A stretch of 64,000 bases of DNA from JADFXI01 sp963784135 (GTDB lineage Bacteria > Nitrospirota > Thermodesulfovibrionia > Thermodesulfovibrionales > Dissulfurispiraceae): contig CAWAQG010000012.1 of NCBI GenBank assembly GCA_963784135.1, positions 124,001-188,000 on the forward strand, read 5' to 3'. Positions 26,986-35,266 of the stretch are shown in pieces. Made by a program: the position numbers and the translations under genes. Within the stretch, counting starts at the first letter, position 1. The number at the start of each line of letters is the position of its first letter. Below the pieces are notes generated by a model. The model had not been told where the DNA came from. It saw only the letters and a list, made by a program, of their open reading frames with translations, and searched no databases.

Positions 26986-28062
26986 TTATTGCAATTTGGG
27001 CATAGTCTCACTTTTTTTTCTTGTCAGGGACGGACATTTTGCACAGTAACGGTCTATCTTTCCTTTTCCGCCGTAACAAGAAAGAGATGCCCGCAGTTCA
27101 GCATATCGCTTGCTGTTCCACACTTCCATGAATCTCTCAGTTGTGATATTGCCGAAGTCCGACTTCTCAAGCATCCAATCATAGTCGCAGCAGGGCAGAA
27201 TCTCTCCATTCCATCTCACCACCGCCGCAAACCAGGGCCACTGGCAAAGAGGCAGAAACTTCTTTTTCACAATCGCTGCCTCCTCATGCTCGCTCCTATG
27301 AAAGCCGCCAATGTATAACTTCTTTTCCACTGCAATGTCCTTTACAAAGGAAACCCTGTCTATCCCAAGTTCTGTTGCAAAAGCAACAACCTCCTTCCAT
27401 TGGTGGTAATTGTGCTCGAACAGAATGAACTGCTGTTCAATAATCGGGTATTTAGATCGCATACTCCTTCTCACCGCGACCAATTCCTGCACATTATGTT
27501 TTACGAGCGCCAGATCTCCTCCCCGCCGATACTTCTCATATATCTCCTGCGTAGTGCCGTCTATGGACAAGAGCAGATGACGCAGACCGGAGGAAACCAT
27601 GTTCCTGAAGTCCTCTGCCTTAAAGGGGAGACTGAAATTGGTACTTACGGTGGAGATCACATTATAGCGTGACAGGGACTCGATCATGCTGAAAATATTT
27701 CTGTTGAAAAAAGGCTCACCACGGTGATACATGATGGCCATGAACAGATATGGACCAATCTCGTCGATCAACTTCCCGAAGAGCTCTTTGCTTATCATGT
27801 GCTCCCGCGAGAAATTACCCGCCTCGTTCCCGTGCATACATCCTGGGCATGATAGATTGCAGATGTCGGCGGTTTCGACCTTTATTGCGAGCGGATAGCC
27901 TTTGCCGGCAGACTGTTTTAGCAGATAGCTGCGGGCTGACCGCATGCCGTTCAAAGCCCTTAAAAGAGTCATATTGCTAAGCAACAGCGTCCCATATCTC
28001 TTTTTTAACCAGACTGTATTATCCGCAGTAGTACCCGACAACAGCGCCTTATTTACACCCAT
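26986..28062 (-). CDS. Radical SAM protein with SPASM domain
   Basis: The 4Fe-4S/SAM motif CNLSCPGC (CxxxCxxC) follows AIKVETADI at about residue 66. A TIM-barrel core contains YHRGEPFFN (the GGEP-like SAM contact) and LLLSIDGTTQEIYEKYRRGG. The C-terminal SPASM domain has CCDYDW, FGNITTERFMEVWNS and CAKCP for auxiliary clusters. It belongs to the radical SAM/SPASM group found in surface-polysaccharide clusters; the reaction is unknown. It lies 20 nt upstream of the truncated flippase gene. Confidence 0.88.
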   Translation of the reverse strand: MGVNKALLSGTTADNTVWLKKRYGTLLLSNMTLLRALNGMRSARSYLLKQSAGKGYPLAIKVETADICNLSCPGCMHGNEAGNFSREHMISKELFGKLIDEIGPYLFMAIMYHRGEPFFNRNIFSMIESLSRYNVISTVSTNFSLPFKAEDFRNMVSSGLRHLLLSIDGTTQEIYEKYRRGGDLALVKHNVQELVAVRRSMRSKYPIIEQQFILFEHNYHQWKEVVAFATELGIDRVSFVKDIAVEKKLYIGGFHRSEHEEAAIVKKKFLPLCQWPWFAAVVRWNGEILPCCDYDWMLEKSDFGNITTERFMEVWNSKRYAELRASLSCYGGKGKIDRYCAKCPSLTRKKSETMPKLQ

Positions 28063-28162
28063 ATATTCCTATACCCCCCGCTTACAGTGGTAAACCCCGT
28101 ATCCATTTTTTCCGGCAATTCACAGGAATGGAAAGGGCTCCGATATAGATAGGGATTGATGT

Positions 28163-29209
28163 TTATTGTCTCCACCATGTTTTCAAAATTGTTTTTGCAA
28201 AATTAAATCCGTAAACCCAGTCCTTACCTTTTTTACTCTTCCCGTGCGCCCTACGGGTTATTATGATCGGCACCTCTCCTATTTTGAGCCCTTTTTTGCA
28301 CGACTCGATGAGCACCTCTGCGGACTGGAACTGATTCTCTGTCAAACGGATATCCTTCAGTCGGTTGATATTGAATGCCTTGTAGCCACTCGAACTGTCC
28401 GTCAGTCTTTGCCCGGTTACAATACTGATAATCTTTGAAAACAGCGTTATTCCAAAATTTCTGAACCAACTCATCTTCTCATGATTGCCCAGTACCCTCG
28501 ACCCGATGACCAAATCGTAGCGCCCGTCCTTGATCGGAGCTATTAGGTCAGCTATATCTTCCGGCCTGTGTTGATTGTCCGCATCCATGGTAATGCCGAT
28601 AAATACCCCGTACTTTATCAGGATATCGTATCCGAGTCTGCTGGCCGAACCCTGCCCCCGGTTGATGATGTTAGAGACTACCAAATATCCCTCATTTCTC
28701 ACGACGTCACTGGTGCCGTCACTGCTGCCGTCATCGATTACGAGAACACCAATCCCGGCGCCGTCGATCATGGTCGGTATTCTGGGAAGGAGTTTTTTCA
28801 GATTCTCGGCTTCGTTGTATGCAGGAATGATTACCATAATGGGCTTGATCTTCTCCCGCAGGTCAATGCTGTTCTCCAGTTGGCCGGCACCGAACTTTCT
28901 GATTAGCGTGTCAAACTGTATCTCCAAATTATTGAGTTTTGTTTTTGTATAAATGGAAAAAAAGAGCAGAAAAATAGTTGCAAGGATAATCAAGGAAAAT
29001 AGTCTGCCATACTGGGTTTCATGCAGCGACAGCATGTCCCGCAGGATGTTGACCGAATTAGGGGCAATGCTTACTATGATAAGCGCTGCATTGATTAATG
29101 AAAGCATGACGAAGCTCGAACGTTTCCATTTTATGCCGCGATGGGTAAGAAACGTGATCAATAAGCCCAAAATGCCGATTACCAGGCCAAGCATCCTCAA
29201 ATTCGGCAT
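28163..29209 (-). CDS. DUF2304-fused GT2 glycosyltransferase
   Basis: The N-terminal 120 residues are a DUF2304-like membrane unit (three helices, followed by the coiled stretch TKLNNLEIQFDTLIRKFGAG). The GT-A domain begins IMVIIPAYNEAENLKKLLP with GVLVIDDGSSDGT for nucleotide binding and MDADNQHRPED as the DxD-like metal site; LTDSSSGYKAFN follows. The domain is of the dolichol-phosphate mannose synthase class and is probably membrane-tethered. It overlaps the epimerase gene by one base and belongs to the same operon. Confidence 0.9.
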   Translation of the reverse strand: MPNLRMLGLVIGILGLLITFLTHRGIKWKRSSFVMLSLINAALIIVSIAPNSVNILRDMLSLHETQYGRLFSLIILATIFLLFFSIYTKTKLNNLEIQFDTLIRKFGAGQLENSIDLREKIKPIMVIIPAYNEAENLKKLLPRIPTMIDGAGIGVLVIDDGSSDGTSDVVRNEGYLVVSNIINRGQGSASRLGYDILIKYGVFIGITMDADNQHRPEDIADLIAPIKDGRYDLVIGSRVLGNHEKMSWFRNFGITLFSKIISIVTGQRLTDSSSGYKAFNINRLKDIRLTENQFQSAEVLIESCKKGLKIGEVPIIITRRAHGKSKKGKDWVYGFNFAKTILKTWWRQ

Positions 29210-30225
29210 TATGCAGAATCTCCCTCTCTTGAGATAAAATATCTCAGGGTTTCCCTCAATCCCCTTTCGAGATCATATTCAGGCCGGAATCCGAGTATGT
29301 TTCTTGCTTTAGATATGTCCGAATAGTTCCTGCGGACGTCTCCCAACCGCGCATCTCCATGGATGACGGACACGTTTCTTCCGGTCTCTTCGTGAAAAAG
29401 CGATTTAATACACGCCGCTATCTCATTTACCGTAGTTTCTTTGTAGGTGGCGATCTGGAAAACTTCGCCTCCCATATCAGATTTCGCGGAAAGGAGGATT
29501 GCTTCGATCATGTCGTCGATATAGATAAAATCCCTTGTTTGCCCGCCGTCCCCATAAACTTCAAGCGCCTTGCCGGAAAGGGCGTTCTTTATGAACTTAG
29601 CGACTACACTGTTTTTGTGCTTCGACCCGGGCCCATAAATGTTCCCGAAGCGCAAGGAAACCGTTTTGACGCCATATGTCCGGTAGTACGCGGAGCAATA
29701 CCCTTCGCCCGCAAGCTTGCTGGCGCCATAGGGGGAAACAGGCCTCGGCGCCTTTTCTTCATGTATCGGCGGCTCAGTTTCTCCTATCGGGGCTCCTGAA
29801 GAAGCGAAGATGAATCTGCTCACGCGGTTTCTCCTCGCCGCTTCGAGCATATTGAAGGTGCCTATGACATTAGCCTCCATGTCGGCTTTAGGGTTATCGA
29901 CCGATGGCGCCACACCTGTATTGGCCGCGAGATGAACTATGATGTCGGTCCCTTCACAACACCGCATACACGTGTCATCATCCATTATATCGCCTGCTAC
30001 CAGTTGAACGCCGCCTGTAAATTGCCGCGACTGCTGCGACGACTTCTTCATATCTGTCTCCACAAATCTACAGACAGATGAGAGGTCCTCTCGCGAACCT
30101 ACGGAAAGATTGTCCAGTACCCTAATACTTGATCCGGCAAACTTCTTCATGAGCGTATTAATGAGGCGCGTGCCGATAAAGCCGCAACCTCCCGTTATCA
30201 GCCATGTTTTTTTGTTTAACTCCAT
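29209..30225 (-). CDS. NAD-dependent nucleotide-sugar epimerase/dehydratase (extended SDR)
   Basis: The Rossmann motif GGCGFIGTRL lies at residue 12 and the active-site Tyr-Lys pair is in SPYGASKLAGEG; the upstream Ser is in IFASSGAPIGE. RFGNIYGPGSKH and QTRDFIYIDDM are typical of UDP-glucose 4-epimerase-like enzymes. An exact substrate cannot be read. The start follows GGGAG and overlaps the end of sqdB by 10 nt, so translation is probably coupled. Confidence 0.9.
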   Translation of the reverse strand: MELNKKTWLITGGCGFIGTRLINTLMKKFAGSSIRVLDNLSVGSREDLSSVCRFVETDMKKSSQQSRQFTGGVQLVAGDIMDDDTCMRCCEGTDIIVHLAANTGVAPSVDNPKADMEANVIGTFNMLEAARRNRVSRFIFASSGAPIGETEPPIHEEKAPRPVSPYGASKLAGEGYCSAYYRTYGVKTVSLRFGNIYGPGSKHKNSVVAKFIKNALSGKALEVYGDGGQTRDFIYIDDMIEAILLSAKSDMGGEVFQIATYKETTVNEIAACIKSLFHEETGRNVSVIHGDARLGDVRRNYSDISKARNILGFRPEYDLERGLRETLRYFISREGDSA

Positions 30226-31364
30226 TTAACTCCCCTGAAAATCGCGTCCCTGTTTATGCGGTCTTTATGCGCTTCAACAACCTTAAGCATATTATCGAGG
30301 ACATCATCGGTGAGTAAGTGAGGCTCAAGTCCCAATTCAAGCAGACCTGAATATTTGGGGTTGTAATAATGTTCTTCCTTTTCAATTCTCGGATTTTCAA
30401 TATGTTTGACTTTAATATCGTAGCCCATTCGTTTCCCGGCGGCCTGCACTCTGTCTGCGAGTTGATTGACGCTGAACATTTCTGTCACTTGATTGAATAT
30501 CCTGAGTTCGCCGGCAGCTGACGGGTGCATAGCGGACAAATAGACGCATTGCATGGTATCCCTGATATTCAAATAACCCCTTGTCTGCCCGCCTTTTCCG
30601 TAAACCGTAAGAGGATAGTCCGAGACAGCCTGCACTAAAAACCGGTTTAAAACAGTCCCGAAAATCTCATCATAGTGAAAATTAGGCATTAAACGCTCAT
30701 CCATTTCGACCTCGTCGGTCGAAATACCATATACCGGCCCCTGCATAAGGTCTGTAACGCGTAACTTCCAGTTCCTGACGTAGAACCACAAAGTGTCAGT
30801 ATCCTGTATTTTAGTGGTATGGTACAGGGAACCGGCTTGCCTCGGAAACAGGAATTTATCGCGTTTGCCCTTATGATCAATTTCGAGCCAACCTTCTTCT
30901 ATGTCTATGTTGGGGGTCCCGTATTCGCCCATCGTTCCCAGTTTCACGATGTGGCACTCCGGAGCAAACTCTTTCACTGCATAAACCAAATTAAGAGTTC
31001 CCGTAAGATTATTTTGCAGTGTGAAAGCTGCGGCATCCCTGCTTATCATTGAATAAGGCGCAGATGACTGTTCGGCATAGTGAATAACAACCTCCGGAGT
31101 ATATTTGCAAAAAATATCCGATAGGAATTTATAGTCGGTTATATCACCTATATGTGCCGTTATCTCTTTTCCGGAAAGCTGTCTCCAAAGTCTCACTCTC
31201 TGAAAAAGATTGGGATTGGGAACCAGTGCCTCACAATCTAAATCGAGGGCCGCCCTTCTCCTGAAATAGTTGTCCAAAACTACAACTTCATGCCCCCTTT
31301 GAGAGAAATACATTGCTGTGGGCCAGCCAAGATAACCGTCACCACCCAAAATCAGCACTTTCAT
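30216..31364 (-). CDS. sqdB: UDP-sulfoquinovose synthase (SqdB/SQD1/Agl3 type)
   Basis: The enzyme makes UDP-sulfoquinovose from UDP-glucose and sulfite. The 382-residue protein agrees with the family along its length: MKVLILGGDGYLGWPTAMYF, the EQSSAPYSMISR region, VKLGTMGEYGTPNIDIEEGW, the active-site Tyr/Lys in SLYHTTKIQDTDTL, YGKGGQTRGYLNIRDT and EEHYYNPKYSGLLELGLEPH. The family catalytic Thr is in LGTMGEYG. No SqdX-type sulfolipid transferase is recognised here; the neighbours are glycan genes, so the sugar may go into a surface polysaccharide rather than a lipid. The gene follows capD-like dehydratase with no gap. Confidence 0.9.
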   Translation of the reverse strand: MKVLILGGDGYLGWPTAMYFSQRGHEVVVLDNYFRRRAALDLDCEALVPNPNLFQRVRLWRQLSGKEITAHIGDITDYKFLSDIFCKYTPEVVIHYAEQSSAPYSMISRDAAAFTLQNNLTGTLNLVYAVKEFAPECHIVKLGTMGEYGTPNIDIEEGWLEIDHKGKRDKFLFPRQAGSLYHTTKIQDTDTLWFYVRNWKLRVTDLMQGPVYGISTDEVEMDERLMPNFHYDEIFGTVLNRFLVQAVSDYPLTVYGKGGQTRGYLNIRDTMQCVYLSAMHPSAAGELRIFNQVTEMFSVNQLADRVQAAGKRMGYDIKVKHIENPRIEKEEHYYNPKYSGLLELGLEPHLLTDDVLDNMLKVVEAHKDRINRDAIFRGVKWS

Positions 31365-32462
31365 TTAGATATTCATCCTTAACAATTCAGAACGAACATC
31401 GTCAGGTAACACATTGGGATGCATTAAGAATGCTGCGATATCGTTTTTCGTCATCGGGTCAACATTCGCTGAATTATAAGTCATCGTTACAGGCTGCAAG
31501 GACAGGTCCTCATAATTATAATCCAGGTCACTGTATATATTTCTGAACGCAGGCAAGACGACAAACAGATGTTCCGAGTCGAAGGAACGCCGGGTCTCCT
31601 CATCATTCATAAGCTCCTCGTGAAGTTTCTCTCCAGGCCGCGGACCTATTTCAATCAGCTCTATTTTCCCGGGAGCATAACCATAAATTGGCGCGAGCAT
31701 CGAGATCATGACCTCCGCAAGTTCTTTTATTCCGAGTACCGGCATCTTGGTCACAAAAACTTCACCGCCTTTAGCCAGCAGGATGCTCATGATGACAAGG
31801 CCGACGGCGTCGTCGATAGTCATAACGAAGCGAGTCATTTCAGGAGTTGTCAAAGTTACAGGGCCGCCTTTTGCTATCTGTTGATGGAACAACGGTATGA
31901 CTGAACCCCGCGACCCGGCGACGTTCCCAAAACGGGTAGAGGCGAAAAACGTTCCATCTCCGGCACGCCGAAGCGCATTGGCCGCAGTCATCAGCCTCTC
32001 ACCCATAAGTTTTGAAGTGCCCATGACATTAGTTGGATTTACTGCCTTGTCCGAACTTGTAAAAAGCACTTTTTTCACTTTGTTTGTGAGGGCCGCCTGG
32101 ATCACATTCTGGACCCCCATAATGTTTGTCTGCACAGCATCGAAAGGCGACCTCTCGCAAAGTGGTACGTGTTTGAAGGCGGCCGCATGGAAGACGAAAT
32201 CAATTCCATCGAACATGCGGGCCATTTTTTCATGGTCCCTCACGTCGGCCAGGAATACCTGCAGTCTGGAATCGTTGTGCCAGGCCTCATCCAGGAAAAA
32301 AAGGGCGCTTTCATTGTTATCGAGGGCACGGACTTCTTTTACCGGATATGACAGCAGTTGTCGGACCAGTTCCACTCCAACCGTGCCGGCAGCGCCTGTG
32401 ACGGCAACGCGTGCTGCCCGAAAGAATTCACTCAATTTACTCATCAAGGGGGTCACGTCCAC
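31365..32462 (-). CDS. CapD/FlaA1-like UDP-sugar 4,6-dehydratase
   Basis: This soluble extended SDR has the Rossmann motif VAVTGAAGTVGVELVRQLLS near residue 20, then HAAAFKHVPLCE and the FlaA1/CapD catalytic segment SSDKAVNPTNVMGTSKLMGE, in which Met replaces the usual Tyr. RFGNVAGSRGSVIPLFHQQI and GPRPGEKLHEEL are also diagnostic. The family dehydrates or epimerises UDP-GlcNAc at C4-C6. The start is uncertain: GTG at 32,462, GTG at 32,456 or ATG at 32,444. It is the first gene of the minus-strand glycan operon; the promoter must lie in or beyond the MITE-like repeat at 32.5 kb. Confidence 0.9.
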   Translation of the reverse strand: MDVTPLMSKLSEFFRAARVAVTGAAGTVGVELVRQLLSYPVKEVRALDNNESALFFLDEAWHNDSRLQVFLADVRDHEKMARMFDGIDFVFHAAAFKHVPLCERSPFDAVQTNIMGVQNVIQAALTNKVKKVLFTSSDKAVNPTNVMGTSKLMGERLMTAANALRRAGDGTFFASTRFGNVAGSRGSVIPLFHQQIAKGGPVTLTTPEMTRFVMTIDDAVGLVIMSILLAKGGEVFVTKMPVLGIKELAEVMISMLAPIYGYAPGKIELIEIGPRPGEKLHEELMNDEETRRSFDSEHLFVVLPAFRNIYSDLDYNYEDLSLQPVTMTYNSANVDPMTKNDIAAFLMHPNVLPDDVRSELLRMNI

Positions 32463-32490
32463 CTTTCTCTTTTGCTTTAAACAAGATTAT

Positions 32491-32717
32491 TTATAGTATA
32501 CACAAAATAAGGTACTGCAGTGGTAAGGCTTCAGTGGAGCGAGGAAAAGTTTCATTGAATAATCCCTCCCAACCTCCCTTTAGAAAAGGGAGGGACTTCT
32601 TCCCCTCTTTATTAAAGAGGGGCGAGGGGAGATTATTTAAATGATTCCACGCTTCACTGAAGGCTTACCTGCAGTGGACCTTTTCCCTGTTTTAAATGGA
32701 TAGCGAGTGTGTATAAT
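32491..32717. mobile_element. MITE-like element with terminal inverted repeats and CCCTCC core
   Basis: CTGCAGTGGTAAGGCTTCAG (from 32,515) recurs inverted as CTGAAGGCTTACCTGCAGTG (32,657-32,676). The similarity extends outwards to TATACACA words near both ends. The core (32,553-32,636) is a double palindrome of CCCTCCC...GGGAGGG and CCCCTCTTT...AAAGAGGGG, related to copies at 3,564 and 58,458. It fills the space between two divergent genes. Confidence 0.7.
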
Positions 32718-32761
32718 AAAATTTGCAAAAAAATATAGTGGACAGGAGGGGGGAATCACCA

Positions 32762-34279
32762 ATGCCTTGCGAGTCAACAGAGCAGGGACAAACATCGGTA
32801 TTATATCCGCCCTTTTCAGGTGTAAGTCCGGAGGAGGGCTTTCCGTCCCCGCGTTCTCTGAAGTGGATTTTGACTGTTCTCCTTGTTTATTTCGGGCTTC
32901 GGCTCGTGTTCTACGCTGCAACCATTTCCCCTTATGTGCCCCCTGACGAAGTGGACTATGTAGGAATAAGCAGTGTCTTTTCAAAGGTCCCTTTTCTGCC
33001 GGACAACTCAACTGAGACATACACATACGGTTTGATAACCAATACTCCCTATCTTTATTACTGGATTATGGGCAGGTTCCTGACGTTAAATTTCTTTGGT
33101 ATTTCCGATCTTCTGTTCCTGCGTCTTATCAATATCCCGCTTGCCTTCGCAACAATTTTCTTTGTATGGCGTACGCTCCGACTCCTGACGGATGACCGGC
33201 TCACCCAGATTCTCCTGATTGTCGCCATAACGAATACCCGTATGTTTTCGTTTCTCTCCGCTTCCGCACATTACGATAATCTGAATACTCTCCTTGCAGC
33301 CATGGCCGTTTACTATCTTCTTGCCTTTTTCCGGACCCGCTCAGGCAACTTGCTGGCTGCCTCCTTTTGTTGCCAGTTAGCGGGAAGTCTCACAAAAGCT
33401 TCTTTTTTGCCGTTGGTACTGGTCTTAAATGTTATTTTGCTTATTCACGAATTCAGGGGCCTCCGTCTCCTCCCAGGCCGGCTAATAGCTTATTTTCATG
33501 CTCCGGGTTGGCGGCGTCTATGCCTGACATTCGGAATTTTTCTTGGACTATCGCTGAACATCCATCTTTACGGCGGCAATTATTTCCATTATGGGAGCTT
33601 GACGCCCGGCATGTCCCAAGTTCTTTCAACCGACACGGCGATGCAAAACCGGATCGAGGCCAGGAACAGGATATTTTCTCTGTTCAAGGAGGACCGAATC
33701 TCGATGGAGGAAGCGCTGGCAATGACCTCACAGATCAGCCATCCGGGTGACCGTGCCGGAGCGATTAATCTTATCTTTAACCACGCCGCACTGAAGAACA
33801 ACAAATTCCGATTGTTAGGGCCGATCGAGTACATGGTCCCTTGGTCACAGCAGATGTCGGCATGCTTTTTCGGTATCTGCGGCCATATTGCAATGCCCAA
33901 CTATGCTCCAACCATCTGGCCGTTTGCCGCTCTAAGCGTGCTGGCAGTTCTTGGCATCCTGGTCCGGTGGCGACCTTGGGATACAGACCGGCTTCCTTTG
34001 TATCTGATGGTGATCGCTGCTTTTTATGTGTTTTTCCTTATGTACGGCGTCAACTATCAAAATTATCTTTACTATGAATTACTCGTTATGCAGTTACAGG
34101 GGCGCTACCTTTTTCCGGTCCTTGGCCCGATTTACGTGCTCTCCAGCTACTACCTGCTGCGCCTCTTCCGGGGAAGGTATATGCGGCTCGGTGTTTTTTC
34201 AGCGGCCGCCGTCATTTTCATCGCTTCCGATTTCCCCTATTTTCTCCTCCACGCTACTCCGGATTGGTTCGCTCACTAA
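32762..34279 (+). CDS. Polytopic membrane protein, DUF2142/GT-C-like
   Basis: The start at 32,762 (MPCESTEQ) has GGAGG 11 nt upstream. The 505-residue product has about eleven helices. After the first helix the loop ISPYVPPDEVDYVGISSVFS carries the acidic PPDE motif of DUF2142 and GT-C membrane proteins, and MQLQGRYLFPVLGPIYVLSS near the C-terminus matches the LQGRYxLP motif of DUF2142. The role is probably transfer of a sugar in surface-polysaccharide synthesis. It is divergent from the glycan operon and ends this region. Confidence 0.78.
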   Translation: MPCESTEQGQTSVLYPPFSGVSPEEGFPSPRSLKWILTVLLVYFGLRLVFYAATISPYVPPDEVDYVGISSVFSKVPFLPDNSTETYTYGLITNTPYLYYWIMGRFLTLNFFGISDLLFLRLINIPLAFATIFFVWRTLRLLTDDRLTQILLIVAITNTRMFSFLSASAHYDNLNTLLAAMAVYYLLAFFRTRSGNLLAASFCCQLAGSLTKASFLPLVLVLNVILLIHEFRGLRLLPGRLIAYFHAPGWRRLCLTFGIFLGLSLNIHLYGGNYFHYGSLTPGMSQVLSTDTAMQNRIEARNRIFSLFKEDRISMEEALAMTSQISHPGDRAGAINLIFNHAALKNNKFRLLGPIEYMVPWSQQMSACFFGICGHIAMPNYAPTIWPFAALSVLAVLGILVRWRPWDTDRLPLYLMVIAAFYVFFLMYGVNYQNYLYYELLVMQLQGRYLFPVLGPIYVLSSYYLLRLFRGRYMRLGVFSAAAVIFIASDFPYFLLHATPDWFAH

Positions 34280-34347
34280 GACTGCCGTCATATTTGCCTT
34301 AACCCTTCTGTGGAGCAATGTTATACTGCCTGGCTATTGAACGAACG

Positions 34348-34570
34348 GCCCAATTTTTTCCGTCAGGGCAAACGCACTATGTGTTTTTCAGGCATATAAA
34401 GAACTGCACTATTACCATAAAGTCAAAAATAGCTGCTTCAATGTCGTCATTCCCGCAGTCTGTAAGCGGGAATCCAGGTCTTTTGTTTCTGGATGCCCGA
34501 TTAATACCTTCGGGCATGACGAAAATTTCGTCTTTTTGGTACATAGTTCGTTTGCCCAATTTTTTCCGTC
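34348..34570. mobile_element. Small MITE-like unit with REP pair, inverted ends and 17-bp direct repeats
   Basis: GCCCAATTTTTTCCGTC occurs at 34,348-34,364 and again at 34,554-34,570. Next to the first copy GGGCAAACGCACTATGT begins an inverted repeat that returns as ACATAGTTCGTTTGCCC at 34,541-34,557. Inside are two REP-like palindromes (34,446-34,520). The gap 34,280-34,637 holds no gene. Confidence 0.65.
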
Positions 34571-34637
34571 GCTTCTCTTGTTTGAAATGGGTTATATTAT
34601 CTTAGTGAACACGCCGATGAAGTGAAAGGGGGAAAAC

Positions 34638-34853
34638 ATGGAGGTCACATTACCGTTGGACAAAATGAGTACAACTGAAAAGCTTCGAGCTATGGAAAGC
34701 TTATGGGATGACTTGTGCCAAAAAGCCGGGGACATGCTTTCTCCATCGTGGCATCAGAATGTGTTGCAAAGCAGAGAAGGAGACACACAGAAAGGCACAG
34801 ACCAATTTTCTGATTGGGAGACGGCAAAAAAGAAAATAATCCGGCGTGGATAA
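34638..34853 (+). CDS. Addiction-module antitoxin-like protein (TIGR02574 type), orphan
   Basis: This 71-residue protein has the family N-terminus LPLDKMSTTEKLRAMESLWD and the SPSWHQNVLQSRE segment, then a WETAKKKIIRRG tail in place of the usual W-E-x-x-K-x-x-I ending. GGGGG precedes the ATG by 6 nt. Such proteins are normally followed by a RelE/ParE toxin; none is present downstream, where 414 nt hold only A/T-rich DNA and a REP pair. It may be a remnant or may act on a toxin encoded elsewhere. Confidence 0.75.
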   Translation: MEVTLPLDKMSTTEKLRAMESLWDDLCQKAGDMLSPSWHQNVLQSREGDTQKGTDQFSDWETAKKKIIRRG

Positions 34854-35086
34854 GAAAGAAATTAAAATAAACGCTGCATGTTTTTTGCTAACACCCAGTA
34901 TAAGCTGAATTTTATGCGTTATTGTATAATGCGTCTATAATTGGTATATAATAATCGTTCGCATTTTATATAAGCACGGCGACAGTCGCCGGGTAATTTA
35001 ACTTGATAATTCCCTGTAGCTTGCTACTGGGTTGCCGGACTTCTGTCATTGCACCCCCCCAAAGTCTGCGACTTTTCGGGGACCCT

Positions 35087-35151
35087 GTCATTCCGGCTTG
35101 TCCGGAATCTGTACATGCCTTAATGATGGACTCCGGACAAACCGGAGTGAC
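35087..35151. repeat. Paired REP-like palindromes
   Basis: GTCATTCCGGCTTGTCCGGA (from 35,087) and the inverted CTCCGGACAAACCGGAGTGA (35,131-35,150) flank a 22-nt spacer. The rest of 34,854-35,266 is A/T-rich with no gene. Confidence 0.75.
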
Positions 35152-35266
35152 AGAGCACAACGCTATTTTCGAGACAATGACAAGAAGTAAGTCTTTAGCT
35201 TTTAGATGCCTCGTGGCTTGCCGCTGGGAGGTCCATTAGTGTTAATTTTTGTTGATGGAGTGAGAT

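Noticed and set aside
32705..32720. TATAAT-like promoter box before 32,762
   Set aside because: The sequence is part of the terminal repeat of the MITE-like element and no matching -35 box is present.
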